From contig JAJOHG010000010.1 in assembly GCA_021029095.1 (NCBI GenBank), positions 558,001 through 622,000 of the forward strand: a DNA stretch of 64,000 bases. The letters are read 5' to 3'. Of the stretch, positions 1 through 11,395 are shown piece after piece. A program made the translations under genes and the position numbers. This stretch comes from Phellopilus nigrolimitatus (taxonomy: Eukaryota; Basidiomycota; Agaricomycetes; Hymenochaetales; Hymenochaetaceae). Position 1 is the first letter of the stretch; each line of letters starts with the position of its first letter. The notes beneath the pieces are model-generated. The model ran no database searches, had not been told where the DNA came from, and saw nothing but the letters and a program-made list of their open reading frames with translations.

Positions 1-900
1 GCGGCGCGCTGTGTGCAAGTGTGGCTAGCGGTGAATCTCCGTACTCGCGTCTTACTGTACAGCTGCGTCTTCTACTTGTGAAGCTAGTACACTCTGCTAT
101 TTCTTGGAACTGTCTTCTGGGCTTTGTGCTGCTGCCTGCGAGTCGGTGATTTGGATGTGCAAGACTTCAGTGCTGGAACCCGGGGACTATGCCGCCGCAA
201 AGACGAGGGCTCAACCATCTCGAGTCGAGCTTACTTCTTGTAAGCCGGTGCGGGCCTTCGTGTATAATGTACAATAGTGACTTCAATAGAATATATAGTT
301 TGTTTTGAGTTCAGACTGCTCCAGCTCTCGCGTTCTCAAATTCCACCCGCGTACAGCTTCCACGGCGCGCCCGCGCAAACATCGACTTGAATCCTTTTTT
401 TTTCTATTCTGCTTGTATCGTCTCGATCGCGCGCAACGTTCATATCTTACTCGTATCAAGTTTCCAATGTTTGTCTGATAGTAATCAACTGTGTTTATTC
501 AATACTATGCTACTACAAAAGAAAAGCTGCGCGAGCGTCTGCGAAACGGACGCATCGCGCAACTCTACTGGACGGTCCGCGCGAACTAGGTACGGCGCGC
601 GTGCAATTGACATAGCCCGCGCACGCTGCTGAGCAGCGGCGCGCGGCACGCAGGGGCACAGGAGAGGATACGAGAACGTGCCTTCAGCACACCGCCGCCC
701 TCCCTCCCTCCTTTTCCAACGAGGGCCTTGCTCTTGTCGAATTCGAGCACGACGTACGGCAGCCGCCAGTGCGGCGTCGGTCGACTTGCACCGTGCGCAT
801 GGGGGTTGGACGAAGGGGCGCGCAGGCCTTCGAGAGGGGAGACGGCGGAGTAGGACGAAGCTCGAGCGGACGCGAATCGAGACGGCGACGAGCTCCGCGC
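1..900. other. No supported gene at left edge
   Basis: No open frame here shows splice structure or a recognisable domain. The stretch is a mix of GC-rich and pyrimidine-rich sequence. It may be the downstream flank of a gene lying outside the window. Confidence 0.5.
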
Positions 901-901
901 G

Positions 902-1122
902 CGCTGTCTACACCCGTACCCGTATTATTTTTCAGTAGTGGCTCATCGTACAGTTGCCCAAATGTCCGTGTCCCATGTTAGCCATCAGCAAGAAAGGAAA
1001 GAATACACACGAACCAGCAGCAGGCACGCGTTGCAGATAACACCGATAGATTAGCACGACGCCGATGAGAAAGAGAGCGAGAAAAAGAGAGCCCGTCTAG
1101 TACGGCCGCTGCGCCCGATGCG
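902..1122 (-). repeat. Inverted partial copy of the CSC1-like gene 3' end
   Basis: Read on the minus strand this segment repeats the last codons, stop codon and 3' untranslated region of the channel gene (about 6021-6260). Shared landmarks are the terminal AHRAQRPY coding stretch, the CT-rich 3' UTR, and the run with gggtacgggtgtagacagcg at the distal end. Substitutions and small indels show it is not a recent exact copy. It joins directly to an HNH-gene fragment at about 1130. Confidence 0.85.
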
Positions 1123-1129
1123 CGGCTCG

Positions 1130-1335
1130 TGCGAGTGCGCGCGGGCGGGGTTGTGATGGTAATAGTAGACGTCGCCGGCGCGCATGGGCGCGGGCGGGTC
1201 CGCGTCCACGCCAGAGAGGGAGATGGCGCACGCGAGGTCGGCCAGCCTCTTGCGCGGCTTGGGGAGTAGAGGGGGAAGGCGGCGGACGGGATGGCGAGGA
1301 CGGTGTTGTGAAGACGATTCGAGACAAGTACGTCT
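1130..1335 (-). pseudogene. Fragment of HNH_2-family gene (frameshifted)
   Basis: On the minus strand this segment encodes a short piece homologous to the N-terminal part of the HNH_2-type relic at 9644-11030. Shared blocks are NTVLAIPSAAFPLYS, LACAIS, and RAGDVYYYHH versus RAGDAYYYHY. A single-base deletion after the PLYS block (tactccccaagccg here, tactccctcaagccg in the longer copy) shifts frame, so the two halves are in different frames. The fragment stops abruptly and continues into the copied 3' end of the CSC1-like gene, giving a mosaic with no function expected. It shows that the HNH sequence was duplicated at least once before or during local rearrangement. Confidence 0.8.
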
Positions 1336-1544
1336 CGGCTGAACGATTTTGAGGCCAAGCTGTGCCTGAGACTTGAGTTGCATGATCGGCGCAGTGGTCT
1401 AGACCCAGCTCTTTGCAAGTTGAGGTCGAGCTGCGGGATGGAGCACAAGGGAGTCGAGGCATGTGCCGTGCGACCGCGGCAGTGCGCGAGCGAGCGCGTT
1501 TAGAAAAGAGCTGTGGCTCCTATTGTACTCCGTGTTCCGTGTCC

Positions 1545-1680
1545 TACCCCGGCCATCTCTTCCCTTCTCCTTTCTCACTCCCTTCATTCCTTCACCCCGC
1601 TTGCGCGCTCCCTATCTTCTTGCTTATCTTATTTCTATCGCTGCTCGGCAGCCCCATTCACGCCGTGACGAACAGCCTAC
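1545..1680 (+). promoter_or_regulatory. Pyrimidine-rich putative core promoter / 5' UTR of CSC1-like gene
   Basis: A CT-rich tract lies within about 140 bases of the ATG at 1687, followed by GCCAGC ATG G, a reasonable start context. CT-rich tracts near transcription starts are common in fungal promoters. No TATA box was identified. Assignment is by position only. Confidence 0.3.
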
Positions 1681-1686
1681 GCCAGC

Positions 1687-4600
1687 ATGGGTGACGTCGT
1701 CGGAAGCTTTGTCGACGAAAATGAGGCCTCGCGGACGCTGGCGCCCGCTGCCGTCGGCTCCCAGGTCCTGTTGATGGCTGGCGTCTCCGTGAGTGCTCGT
1801 CTTCGCGACGTCCGGGGAGGGAACGAGTACGCTGATGCGCGGCCGGGCAGTTGGTTACGATAGTCGTGTTCAATGTCCTCCGGCCCAAGAACAAGGTGCG
1901 TCGACCAATTCGATTCGTTGTGTTCTTGTTGAAGCTCATTTTGTTTTGTTGAAATCACATCGTATTTTCTGACCTTCGGTGTATCTGCCTATCTGCCTAT
2001 CTCGTATTGCCGGACCTCCCTCTGTAACATCTTTGCTTACGCTGGTAACTCTATACATACGGACATTCCGAACTGTGCTGCCGCTCGACTCGACACGTTA
2101 AACACGGGGAACCAATCACCAATTCCATTCGTCGTGTTTCTGTTGATGCTATTTTTTTTTGTTGTTCATCTCACATCTTATTTTCTGACCTTCGGTGTAT
2201 CTGTCTACCTCGTATTTCCGGACCACCACTCCCTGTATCATTTTTGCTTACACTGGCAACTCAACTCTGGACATTCCGAACCTGAACTGCTGTCGCTCGA
2301 TTTGACACGTCGAACTCGGTGGATTTGCACGGGCGCCAATCTCCCATCATCCGCGCCTTCGCCTTTGTATTGACGCCGTGCACAGATCGTCTACGAACCC
2401 AAAGTGAAATACCATGTCGGCGAAAAGAAGCCGCCCAAAATGTCTGACGGGCACTTCGGCTGGCTGCCCCCGCTCATCCACACCAAGGAGCCCGAGCTCC
2501 TCGACAAGGTTGGCCTCGACGCCGTCGCCTTCCTGCGCTTCCTGCGCATGCTGCGCTGGCTCTTCACCGCCATCGCCATCCTCGCGTGCGGCACCCTGCT
2601 CCCCGTCAACATCGTCTACAACCTCAAGAACGTCAAGCCCGGCGCGCGCGACGTGCTCTCCATGCTCACCCTGCGCGACGTCTCCGGCTCCGTGCTCTTC
2701 GTGCACGTCGCCGCGACGTACGTCTTCACCTTCCTCGTGCTCTTCTTCGTCTGGGTCAACTGGCGCCGCATGGTGCAGCTGCGCCGCGCGTGGTTCCGCT
2801 CGCCCGAGTACATGGAGTCCTTCTACGCGCGCACGCTCATGGTGCTGAAGGTCCCGCGCAAGTACCACTCCGACGAGGGCATCCGCGGCATCCTCGAGTC
2901 CGTACAGGTCCCGTACCCCGCGACGAGCGTGCACGTTGGCCGCCGCGTCGGCCGCCTGCCCGAGCTCATCGAGTTCCACAACAACGCGGTGCGCGAGCTC
3001 GAGTGCGCGCTCGTGCGCTACCTGCGCGGCGGCAAGATTGGCGCGCGCCGCCCGACGCTCACCAAGGGCGGCTTCCTCGGCATCGGCGGGAAGAAGTACG
3101 ACGCGATCGACTTCTACACGTGCGTACATCTTCTCTGCATGTGCTGCTGACGGCCCGCTGACCGCTGACTGACGGCGCCCGCGCACAGAAACAAGGTCAA
3201 GCGCTGCGAGGCCGCGATCGAGGCGTACCGCGACGAGATCGACACGCGCAAGGCGGAGAACTACGGCTTCGCGTCCATGGCGGCCGTGCCCTTCGCGCAC
3301 GTCGTCGCGCGCATGCTACACGGGAAGAAGCCGCGCGGCGCGGTCGTGACGCTCGCGCCCAACCCGCGGGACATCGTGAGCCGTCTCCTCTCCCGCTCGT
3401 AATCCTTCTTGTGTGGGTTGCTGATATGCTGCGCGGGCACCCCAGATCTGGCAGAACCTCAACAAGTCGGACGCGAAGATCGCGAGCAAGAAGATGCTCG
3501 GCTGGGTGTACCTCCTCGTCGTGTGCTTCTGCAACACGCTCCCGCTGCTCGTGGTCTCCTTCCTCGCGAACCTGGCATCCGTGCGTCCATCCGCCCTTTC
3601 TCGCACCAGTCGCGGCGCACTCACTTTACTTCTGCAGCTGACCGCGTACGTCGGCTTCCTGAGCGCGTGGTCGGACCGGAGCCACGGCACGTTCGCGGTC
3701 ATCTCGGGTGTGCTACCGCCCGCGGTCGGCGCGCTCTTCGGGTGGTTCCTGCCCGTCGTGATGCGCTGGCTCTCGCGCTTCCAGGGCGCGACGACGCGCT
3801 CGCGGCTCGACCGCTCCGTCGTCGCGCGCTACTTTGCGTTCCTCGTCGTCTCGCAGCTGCTCATATTCACGCTGATTGGCGTTATTATTAGTACGTTTTC
3901 TTTCTGTTCTTTTCTTGCTTGCTTTGCGCTGGTGGGAACGGTGGTGCTGACGGACGGACCGCGCAGACTCGGTGAAGGAGATCGTGGCGCAGATCGGGAA
4001 GGGTGCGAGCTTCCAGACGATTATAAGTAATATGGATAGTGCGTTTCTGTTTCGTTTTACTGTGTCGACAGCCTGTTCAAGGTCCGCTGTTTTTCTTTCT
4101 TTCTCTATTACCAGGGCTTCCGGACACGATCAACCGGACATATATCGACCAGGCTAACTACTGGCTGACTTTCTTTCCGTACGTCCCGCCTCTCCCGTCT
4201 TCATAATTGTATACGGCAGCATTCGTCTTAACTGTTAAACGGCCCCCAGTCTGCGCGGGTTTCTGGCGATCTTCGACCTCGCGCAGGTCGTTCATCTTCT
4301 GATGATCTGGATCAAGACGCGGCTCTTTGGGCGCACGCCGCGCGACATCCGTGAGTGGACGCAGCCGCCCGACTTTGAGTATGCGATCTACTAGTGAGTC
4401 CTCTGCTGTGCATATTTGTCGTCTTGGTTGTGTTCTGACGTGCACCCGTTGCCTCTTAGTTCTAACATTGTACGTTGGGACCGAATGGGAGACAATGTGC
4501 TCTGCAGCATACTGATGTCCTACCTGCCTTCCAGCTTTTCATGTGCGCCGTCGGCATCATGTTTTCGCCGCTCGCGCCGCTGGTGCCCGTCGCGGCCGCC

Positions 4601-6046
4601 GTCGTTTTCTGGGTTTCGTCGTTTGTATACAAGTATCAGCTTATGTTTGTCTTCGTGACTAAGGTCGAGAGCGGTGGGGTACGTTTGACGCTGCTGCTTT
4701 TACGCGCAAGGAAGAGAGCGCTGACGGACGTCCGCTACAGCGGCTCTGGAACGTCGTGATTAATCGGCTCCTCTGGACCGTCGTGTTTATGCAGATGCTC
4801 ATGGTTCTGAGTGGGTGTTGTTCCTTATCGTTGCGCAGAGAGACCGAACCGCAGCTGACCCGTGACCCGCCGTGCCATAGCGATCGGCCTGCAAGAGGGG
4901 TGGCGGACCTTCCAGTGGGTATCGACGCTGCCGCCGGTCCTGTTCGTCTTCGCGTTCAAGGTGTACATCAACCGCGTGTTCCTGCCGCCGTTCAACTGGT
5001 ACGTGCCGAGCGAGGAGGAGCTGCGCCGCGCGCACGTGCACTCGGAGCGCGGCGACGTGCGCGGCGGGCGCCTCGAGAAGCGCTTTGGCCACCCCGCGCT
5101 GCACGCGGAGCTGTTTACGCCGATGCTCCATGCGAAGATGGTCCCGCTCCTTGAGGAGGTGTACCGCGGCCGCGTCGGCGCGGGCACGATGCGCGTCGAG
5201 GAGTATGGCGGCCAGAAGATGGACACGGCGCTCGTACCCGGCGGGCTCAAGATCGCGGCCGTGCAGTTGGTGCGTTTTTTTTTTCCCTTTTCGCTTGCGG
5301 ATTGGAAAGCGTATCGCGTGCTGGAGCTGAGCTGACACGTGGGTGTTTGTTTGTTTGTGCAGAGCGAGCTCGAGTACGACCCGGCGATGTACCAACGCGA
5401 CCGCGGCGAGCTCGACTGGGACCAGCGCTCGCTGGCGTCGACGAACGCGCTCGTCGGGCTCGGCGACTCGCCGAGCCTGCAGCACCAGAAGTCGCAGTTC
5501 TACGCCGCGCACGGGCACAGCGCAAACAACAGCATCAGCAGCAGCGCGGGGGTCGGCGCTCGCGGCGCGCCTGCGGGGTACGACGCGTACCTCGCGCACG
5601 GGCCCGCGCACGAGATCGAGATGTCGCGCCTCGACGCGTACCGCGAGGGCGAGGGCACTGGCGCGAGCGCGGACCGGCTGCCACTACTCGCCGCGTACGG
5701 CGCGGGCCGCGTGGGCACGCCGACGCCGCCTGCGCTGAGCACAGGCTCGCTGCCTGCGTACACCTTCGAGACGGGGCGGGCGACGCCGCCACCGCGGTAT
5801 CCGCCGGGTGTGCCGCAGGCGCCGCGGCCGTACTCGCCGGGCGGCGCGCAGATGCAGCGGGCGTACTCGCCGGGCGGCGGTGCGCAGATGCAGTACCCGC
5901 CGCAGGTGCAGCAGGGGCTGTATGGGGAGCGCGAGGCGAGCCTGCACCGGCCGGTGATGCCGCCGCGGGGCCAGACGCCATCGTACGGCGAGGGCGAGGC
6001 CAATATGGCGGGGCGCGGGGCGCATCGGGCGCAGCGGCCGTACTAG
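1687..6046 (+). CDS. CSC1/OSCA-type calcium-permeable stress-gated cation channel (DUF221/RSN1_7TM family)
   Basis: Predicted multi-pass membrane protein of about 1010 residues from 14 exons: 1687-1788, 1851-1895, 2386-3119, 3189-3375, 3446-3580, 3638-3890, 3967-4038, 4115-4178, 4250-4393, 4460-4469, 4535-4678, 4741-4810, 4881-5269, 5363-6046. All joins keep frame. The order of features matches the family: an N-terminal TM segment (LLMAGVSLVTIVVFNVLRP), the exon-3 block with two hydrophobic spans, a cytoplasmic loop, then the 7TM core with FCNTLPLLVVSFLANLA, YWLTFFPLRGFLAIF and the Y-K-YQLMFVFVTKVESGG stretch. The C-terminal exon is a low-complexity tail rich in Pro, Ala and Gln with repeated RAYSPGGG-like units. 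Family members (yeast Csc1, Phm7, Rsn1; plant OSCA) conduct cations upon osmotic or mechanical stress at the plasma membrane or in internal membranes. Exon 10 is only 10 bases. Confidence 0.9.
1903..2322 (+). repeat. Tandem duplication inside intron 2 of the CSC1-like gene
   Basis: Intron 2 (1896-2385, 490 bases) is far longer than its neighbours. It contains two diverged copies of a roughly 205-base unit (about 1903-2105 and 2117-2322). Both carry ttttctgaccttcggtgtat, then cgtatt-ccggacc, tttgcttac-ctgg-aactc, ggacattccgaac and cg-cacgt in the same order. Confidence 0.85.
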
Positions 6047-6578
6047 ACGGACCTTTGTCGGACTCATCTTTTACCTTTTCTTTTCCTCTCTTTCTCATCG
6101 TCGTCGTGCTGGTCTATAAGTGTTATCTGCAATGCGTGGCTGCTGCTGGTTCGTGTGTATTCTTTCCTTTCTTGCTGATGGGTGACATGGGACACGGACA
6201 TTTGGGAAACTGTATGATGAGCCACTACTGAAAAATATACGGGTACGGGTGTAGACAGCGTATAATCATCATTGCGTAGCTTTCTGAAAATGAAACCTAT
6301 CTTTTTCGTATTTATATATTTTTTATTTATTTCCTGAGGCCAAGTGCGCAATTTTCTCACGAGCGTTGCAAAACAAGTTTGCAAGAATCAGCGACGACGA
6401 AACGTCGAGAATCACCGATCAGGATTGCAGGATTCAGCCCCGGAAAGCGGACTGACAAGTTTGCTTATACAACTGGCACGTCGTCTCTCCCACTTCAGCA
6501 GTCGCTAGACCACCTGCTCACCATGGCCCGCGCGGCGGTCCGCCTGCAGCCGGCGAGCGAGCGCGACGACGGGCGCGC

Positions 6579-8811
6579 ATGCTGCGAGCCGGGGAAAAGC
6601 GCGCGATGCCCGCGGAGGGCGCGGCGGGCGCATCGGGCGCAGCGGGCGCGGGCGCGAGCGCCGGCCCCGCGCAGAAGAAGGCGAGGGAGAAGATGCCCGA
6701 CTTCGACTGGAGCGCGGACAACTACGCGCTCACCTGGCGCCTCGTCGACGAGCTGCGCAAGCCCGAGAACAAGAGCGTGCTGTTCCCCGACCAAGAGGGC
6801 CTCGTGATCAAGGTGCGCAGCCGCCCCGTCTGCGGCGCCCCCACCCTGCCTGGTGCAATGTTGATTGACGTAGAGCGCATGCGCGTTTCGGTCCGGATGG
6901 CTTCTGTTTGCTGCCGGCTGCTAGAGCGGAGACACGAAGGAGGACGTGTACCGGCGCGTCGCGAAGGTCGTGCACCCCGAGGCGTTCGCGCACGACCCGC
7001 AGACGGCGGGCTCGCGCATGAAGAACAAGAATGTCGCGTGCGTGCTGTGCCTTCCTTCCGATCTGAAGATTTCTTTTTTTTTCTGAGCTGAGCCACTAGG
7101 ATGTGGAAGGAGTACTCGGGCTACTGCCGCAGGCTGCAGGACCTCTGCACGACGCACCAGGTCATGGTCCCCGTGTCGGGCCCAGACGAGGGCTGCCCGC
7201 CCGAGATTCACGCAGAATGGAGTACGCCCACGCGCCCGCACCGCCCCGTCCCTCCCATTGTTTCATTGTCTGACGTGCCGCTTTGTGTGCAGGGAAAATT
7301 GCCATCTCGATGCCCGTCTTCTCCGTCCTGCGCACCTTCATGCCCGTGCGCCCGGAGGAGAAGCCGAAGGCGCCGACAGGCAAGACGCACCCGCCACGTG
7401 GCGCCTCGCTGAGCTACCCGCACACTCCGCTGGAGGACGACCACCTGGGTGAGCACCCCGGCTCGGCCTCCTACGCTGGCCCTGTGCCATCGCCTTCCAT
7501 GCATAGAGCGGCGGCCGCTCATGACATGCCCGTAGGCGGGGTGGAGGGCCAAGGCGCCATAAACGCACAGGGCATCCACGGCCCTTTCCAAACGTCCGTG
7601 CCCTTTTCTCTCTACACTAGTGGAAGCTAATCGAGCCTGTTCCTTTCGTCGCCCAGCATTGTCACTCTACACGAGTACCTCGAACTTCGCCGTTCGTACC
7701 AGGAGGACGTCCGGCTGGGCATCTTTACGCCCGCCGAGGCCAAGTCGCGCATCGAAGCCTTGGACAGGCATAGGGCGCAGCTGGAGAGGTCAATAATCCA
7801 TGCTCGTCCCAGTAGTGCATTGACCAAACTCTTCATTGTGTCTTAGCACCCGTGTGAATCAGGTCGCATCCGTGCCTCACGCCACCCCCTCGCCGGCCTC
7901 CTCGTCGGCGACAGCGTTCGGGCAGCCTATACAGCCCCAGGCCCAGCTCACTGCCCCCGACCCGATGCTCGAGCCCATATACGAAGAGAAGGCCGTGCTG
8001 CTTGGGTTCCGCAAGCCCCTGCCCCCGCACCCGCTTTCGCGCCTGTCCTTCAAGGAGCTCTTCCGGTCCATCCTTAGCCACGCCGCCGAGTGCGACCTCC
8101 AAGAGTGCCGGCTGGACAATCGTGCGTACTCCCGTATTATTTACTTGCTCTACTGAGCGAACGGGTGCTATCGGTTCTCGCCCCTCAGGCCGGAAGCTTC
8201 CGAGCCTGGGCTTCATCCAGGCGGCGCACCCGCACGAGCTCGGGATGCCCGTCGAGATCGTGATCGTAACGCGTGCGGGGACCGTCCCGCTCGCGCACCA
8301 CGCACCCGCGGCGTGCGCGCGCTTTGCGTCGCGCAGCACGATCCTCGCCATGGAGCTCCCGCTGGTCATACATGCCAGCAATGGCTGGGAGACGACGATC
8401 TGGGACCACGCGCATGCGACCGTCGCGGCGTACGTCTTGTCTCTCCTAGTCGTCTCCTCTTTTCACTCAAATTGCTCGTTTGTAACCTCGCGCGTGTTGC
8501 CGCGCACACAGGTCTTTGCGGCGTGCGCTAAGCGTGGACGAGATCAAGACGGTGCAGGCGCAGGCACTCGCGATATCAGCCGATCCGGGCTTTCGCCAGC
8601 AGTTCCAGCTGCTCAACGAGGCGTCCACGTTCTTCGACGTCCTGCGCACGGGGTACGGCATCTTCTTTCCCTTTCTCTCGGAAAGTTTTGGAAACTAAAC
8701 TCGTGTTTTGCCTATCTATGTTTTACTAGGCTGCTGTATGGCAACTCCTGGGAACCCGGAAACGCTGCCATGGGCCCGATCGACGATGGCATGGGCCACG
8801 TCCAACACTAA
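6579..8811 (+). CDS. SANT/Myb-like domain protein of unknown function
   Basis: Ten exons give one consistent frame of about 506 residues: 6579-6812, 6925-7037, 7100-7221, 7293-7448, 7507-7531, 7657-7788, 7847-8121, 8189-8429, 8512-8652, 8730-8811. The start at 6579 is chosen because the upstream ATG at 6523 is in another frame; ATG 6606 is an alternative. After an Ala/Gly-rich leader, residues about 35-150 carry a tryptophan-spaced pattern (FDWSADNYALTWRLVDEL, then MWKEYSGYCRRLQ, then EWRKIAISMPVFSVLRTF). The same general W..I....P.F...R layout is seen in the protein at 59058-60292, and resembles SANT/Myb-like DNA-binding domains. The C-terminal half (including SYQEDVRLGIFTPAEAKSRI) is not recognised. 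A 25-base exon 5 is inferred because it restores the frame; without it the halves do not join. Confidence 0.65.
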
Positions 8812-9600
8812 CGACACAATGCAGGGCTTCGTGCCGCATGCACAAGCGCACGGACGTACCATCTTCTTCTTTCCCGTTTCCATCTGTCCTCTTTACCTCA
8901 AAAAATCGCTTCTTCTCCCCATTTTTTTTCTTCTACTTACGTTTTTCGGTTGTATCGCCTGTACCCTTTCACCTCATCCATGAACCCCCGGAGCAGAGCC
9001 CCTCTATTCATTACGGGCGCTCTCCTCGCCGACTCATGCTTGATGTGCGACAAATTATCGTCCCGCTGTGCTGCTCGATCTCTGATCCGAGCGTCTATGG
9101 GGGGCTGTCTTCTGCCAGCACGACTTCCGGCTTGAGTTGCCTCCTTTTTCCTCTAGATATCAGTTTATATATTGTGTTGACATTTGGATGGTCTGAAGAC
9201 ATAATTTCCTTGACGGGTCGCGGTCGAACCACCAACGATAGCCGCTCAACTTGAGTAGCTTATAGAATGCTTTTCATGATACTCGACTAAGCAATGCAGA
9301 AGCTATCTTACAGGAGCTGTTTACACTGTAAGCATGGCTCTAAAAAATAAAAGAAAGAGAGAGAACTACAACTAGACTTCGTGTTGGTCGCGTATACTGC
9401 TCGTTTATGTCTCCCATCGCCGAGCTCGCCTGTATATGTGTCGAGAAAAATCATAGAATTGACGATGGAAATATTGCCAACGGTTTGCAGCATGCTACTA
9501 CATAGATGGTGTAAGTATCTCCTGCCCCGGTTTATTGATATTTCGACTCACATTGCGCACACAAAAACACACCCGAAGAGCATAGAAAACAAATACAGTT
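8812..9600. other. Intergenic, no gene seen
   Basis: AT- and pyrimidine-rich sequence after the stop of the SANT-like gene. Short frames lack splice or domain support. The last part could contain a lost first exon of the HNH relic that follows (a gtaagt site lies near 9512) but no convincing start was found. Confidence 0.4.
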
Positions 9601-9643
9601 CCGTACGCAATGGTTCGGCGACCATGCATTTCTCCCAGCCGCG

Positions 9644-10024
9644 TTGACTCACACTCACGTAAACCCGAACCGCCACCACCACCACTCCTCGTCCTCATCT
9701 CAAGAGGAACCGGTCTCGCTGCACCTCCGCCTCCCGCCCGCCGCCGACGACGTCCCGGACACGTATCCCGCCTGGTTCACAGTCCTCGCCATCCCCTCCG
9801 GCGCCTTCCCCCTCTACTCCCTCAAGCCGCGCAAATGGCTAGAATACCTCGCGTGCGCCATCTCCGGCTCCGCGGGCGGCGTCCTCTCCCTCTCCGGCGC
9901 GGACGCGCACACGCCCGCGTGCGACCGCGACGCGCCCGTGCGTGCCGGCGACGCCTACTATTATCACTATGACTCCGGCGGCGCGCCGCCCTGCTTCGTC
10001 GACCCGGACGTCGCGACGGTTGCC

Positions 10025-10057
<33 letters not shown>

Positions 10058-11030
10058 CGCCGCGTGCGGCGGCGCCTGCGCGCGCTGTACCCCGCATGCC
10101 CGTTCACGGACCTCCCGGGCGCACTGTGCGACACTGCCTATCTCGTACCCCGCACGAAAGGCGACGCGGTCAGCCCTTCTCTTGCGCTCCTGCCATCTAA
10201 AATATGTCAACGGCGCGCGGCGACTAACTGGCAATAACTGATTTGATTTGCGCGTTGCGTTTCGCAGTATATACGGCGCCTCACGGCCGCGCGGAGCAGA
10301 GGGGAGTGCGTCGTCGCCGGCGTCGACGACGTCCGCAACGACGTCCGCAACGCGCTGCGCGTCAACCCCATAATCCACACGGCCCTCGGCCAGCACGCAC
10401 TCGCGTTTCTCTAGGTCCGTCCGGGGAAGCAGCAGCCCCACCCTGCACACACTCACAGGTTTTTTTTATTTTTCTCGTCGACACAGACCCCAAACGCCTC
10501 GCTCACATCCGCCGACGTCGCCCCCCCCCTCTCTCCCTCCGCGTCGCTCGCCACGCTGCACGTCTTCGCGCAGACCACGCCGCCGCTCACCGCGTACGTC
10601 GGCAGTCGCTCCGCCACCCTCCCCGATGCAGCCACTCGGCCCCCGGACGTCCTCCTCGCCGCCGTCTACGCGGGCTCCGCGCTCGAGGTGTGGGCGCCTC
10701 GGTCGGTTGTCGAGCGCCTACGGACGTGCGCACGGGCGGAGTACTATCCCGGTCCCGGAGGAGAGAGCATGCACGGAGGCGGAGACGGGAGCGGAAGGCG
10801 CGCGGGGAGACGGGGATGCGCAGCCGCGCGCACGCGCACGGGAGGGCAGTGACGAAAACGGCGCGACCAATTCCTCCTCCTCCTCCTTTGACGCGTTCGA
10901 CATGCTGCTCGCGCTGCGGCGCATGATCCACAAGCCAGACGACCCACTGCGCCGGGCGGAGGCCGAAGCGGGCCAGAGGCGAGCCTCTGTCGCGCGGGTG
11001 CAGAACTGGCTGACGGATAACCAGCCTTGA
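9644..11030 (+). pseudogene. HNH_2-type endonuclease-domain family gene, decayed
   Basis: Homologous by motif order to the basidiomycete HNH_2 (PF13391-like) family: an N-terminal block with TVLAIPSGAFPLYSLKPRKW and RAGDAYYYHY, the nuclease block (exon to 10168, then 10268-10414), and a C-terminal tail with RPPDVLLAAVYAGSALEVW and a final FDMLLALRRMI segment. Signs of decay: no ATG in frame at the 5' end; the position where the family usually has a His in its A-A-H-(I/L)-x-P-H-S-K-G-D motif reads TAYLVPRTKGD, so the metal-binding/catalytic His is Tyr; a TAG sits at 10412-10414 immediately before a splice donor, where the family commonly has Lys (AFLK-TPN); and the tail changes frame between about 10740 and 10780. 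An Ser-Thr repeat from agcacg units lies at 10028-10056. Confidence 0.75.
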
Positions 11031-11395
11031 CAAGCGCTTCAGGGAAGTTCATGCCCCATTTACTTATCCTTATTATTATCTTATCTATGCTTCTTCGCGT
11101 TGAAATTACTGCCTGTATATTATATTCAGGTGCGTTGCATTTTTGTCTCCTGAAAATATGTAACCACGGTGTATGAAGCGATGATGCCAACCAAGGACCT
11201 GTGTCGGAAGCGCTCTCAAGGCAGAGCACAGACAGTTCTACCTACCCGAGCCACGGACCGGCTGCAGCCTGCCAGCGCCGACGTCTGAGCCGTATCCAAT
11301 CCCAGCTCCCCTAAAAATTCAAGTCTTTAAGAATAAAAAAATGAAAAAAATGATGGATGGCCAGTCTGAATAGCACGGATGCTACTCTACATAAC
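11031..11395. other. Intergenic 3' flank of HNH relic
   Basis: AT-rich spacer with an A-rich run near 11330. No gene signal seen. Confidence 0.4.

Noticed and set aside
2347..3300. 317-residue open frame on the minus strand opposite the channel gene
   Set aside because: It is the antisense of GC-rich exon 3; composition is Ala/Arg/Glu-rich noise and no domain is visible.
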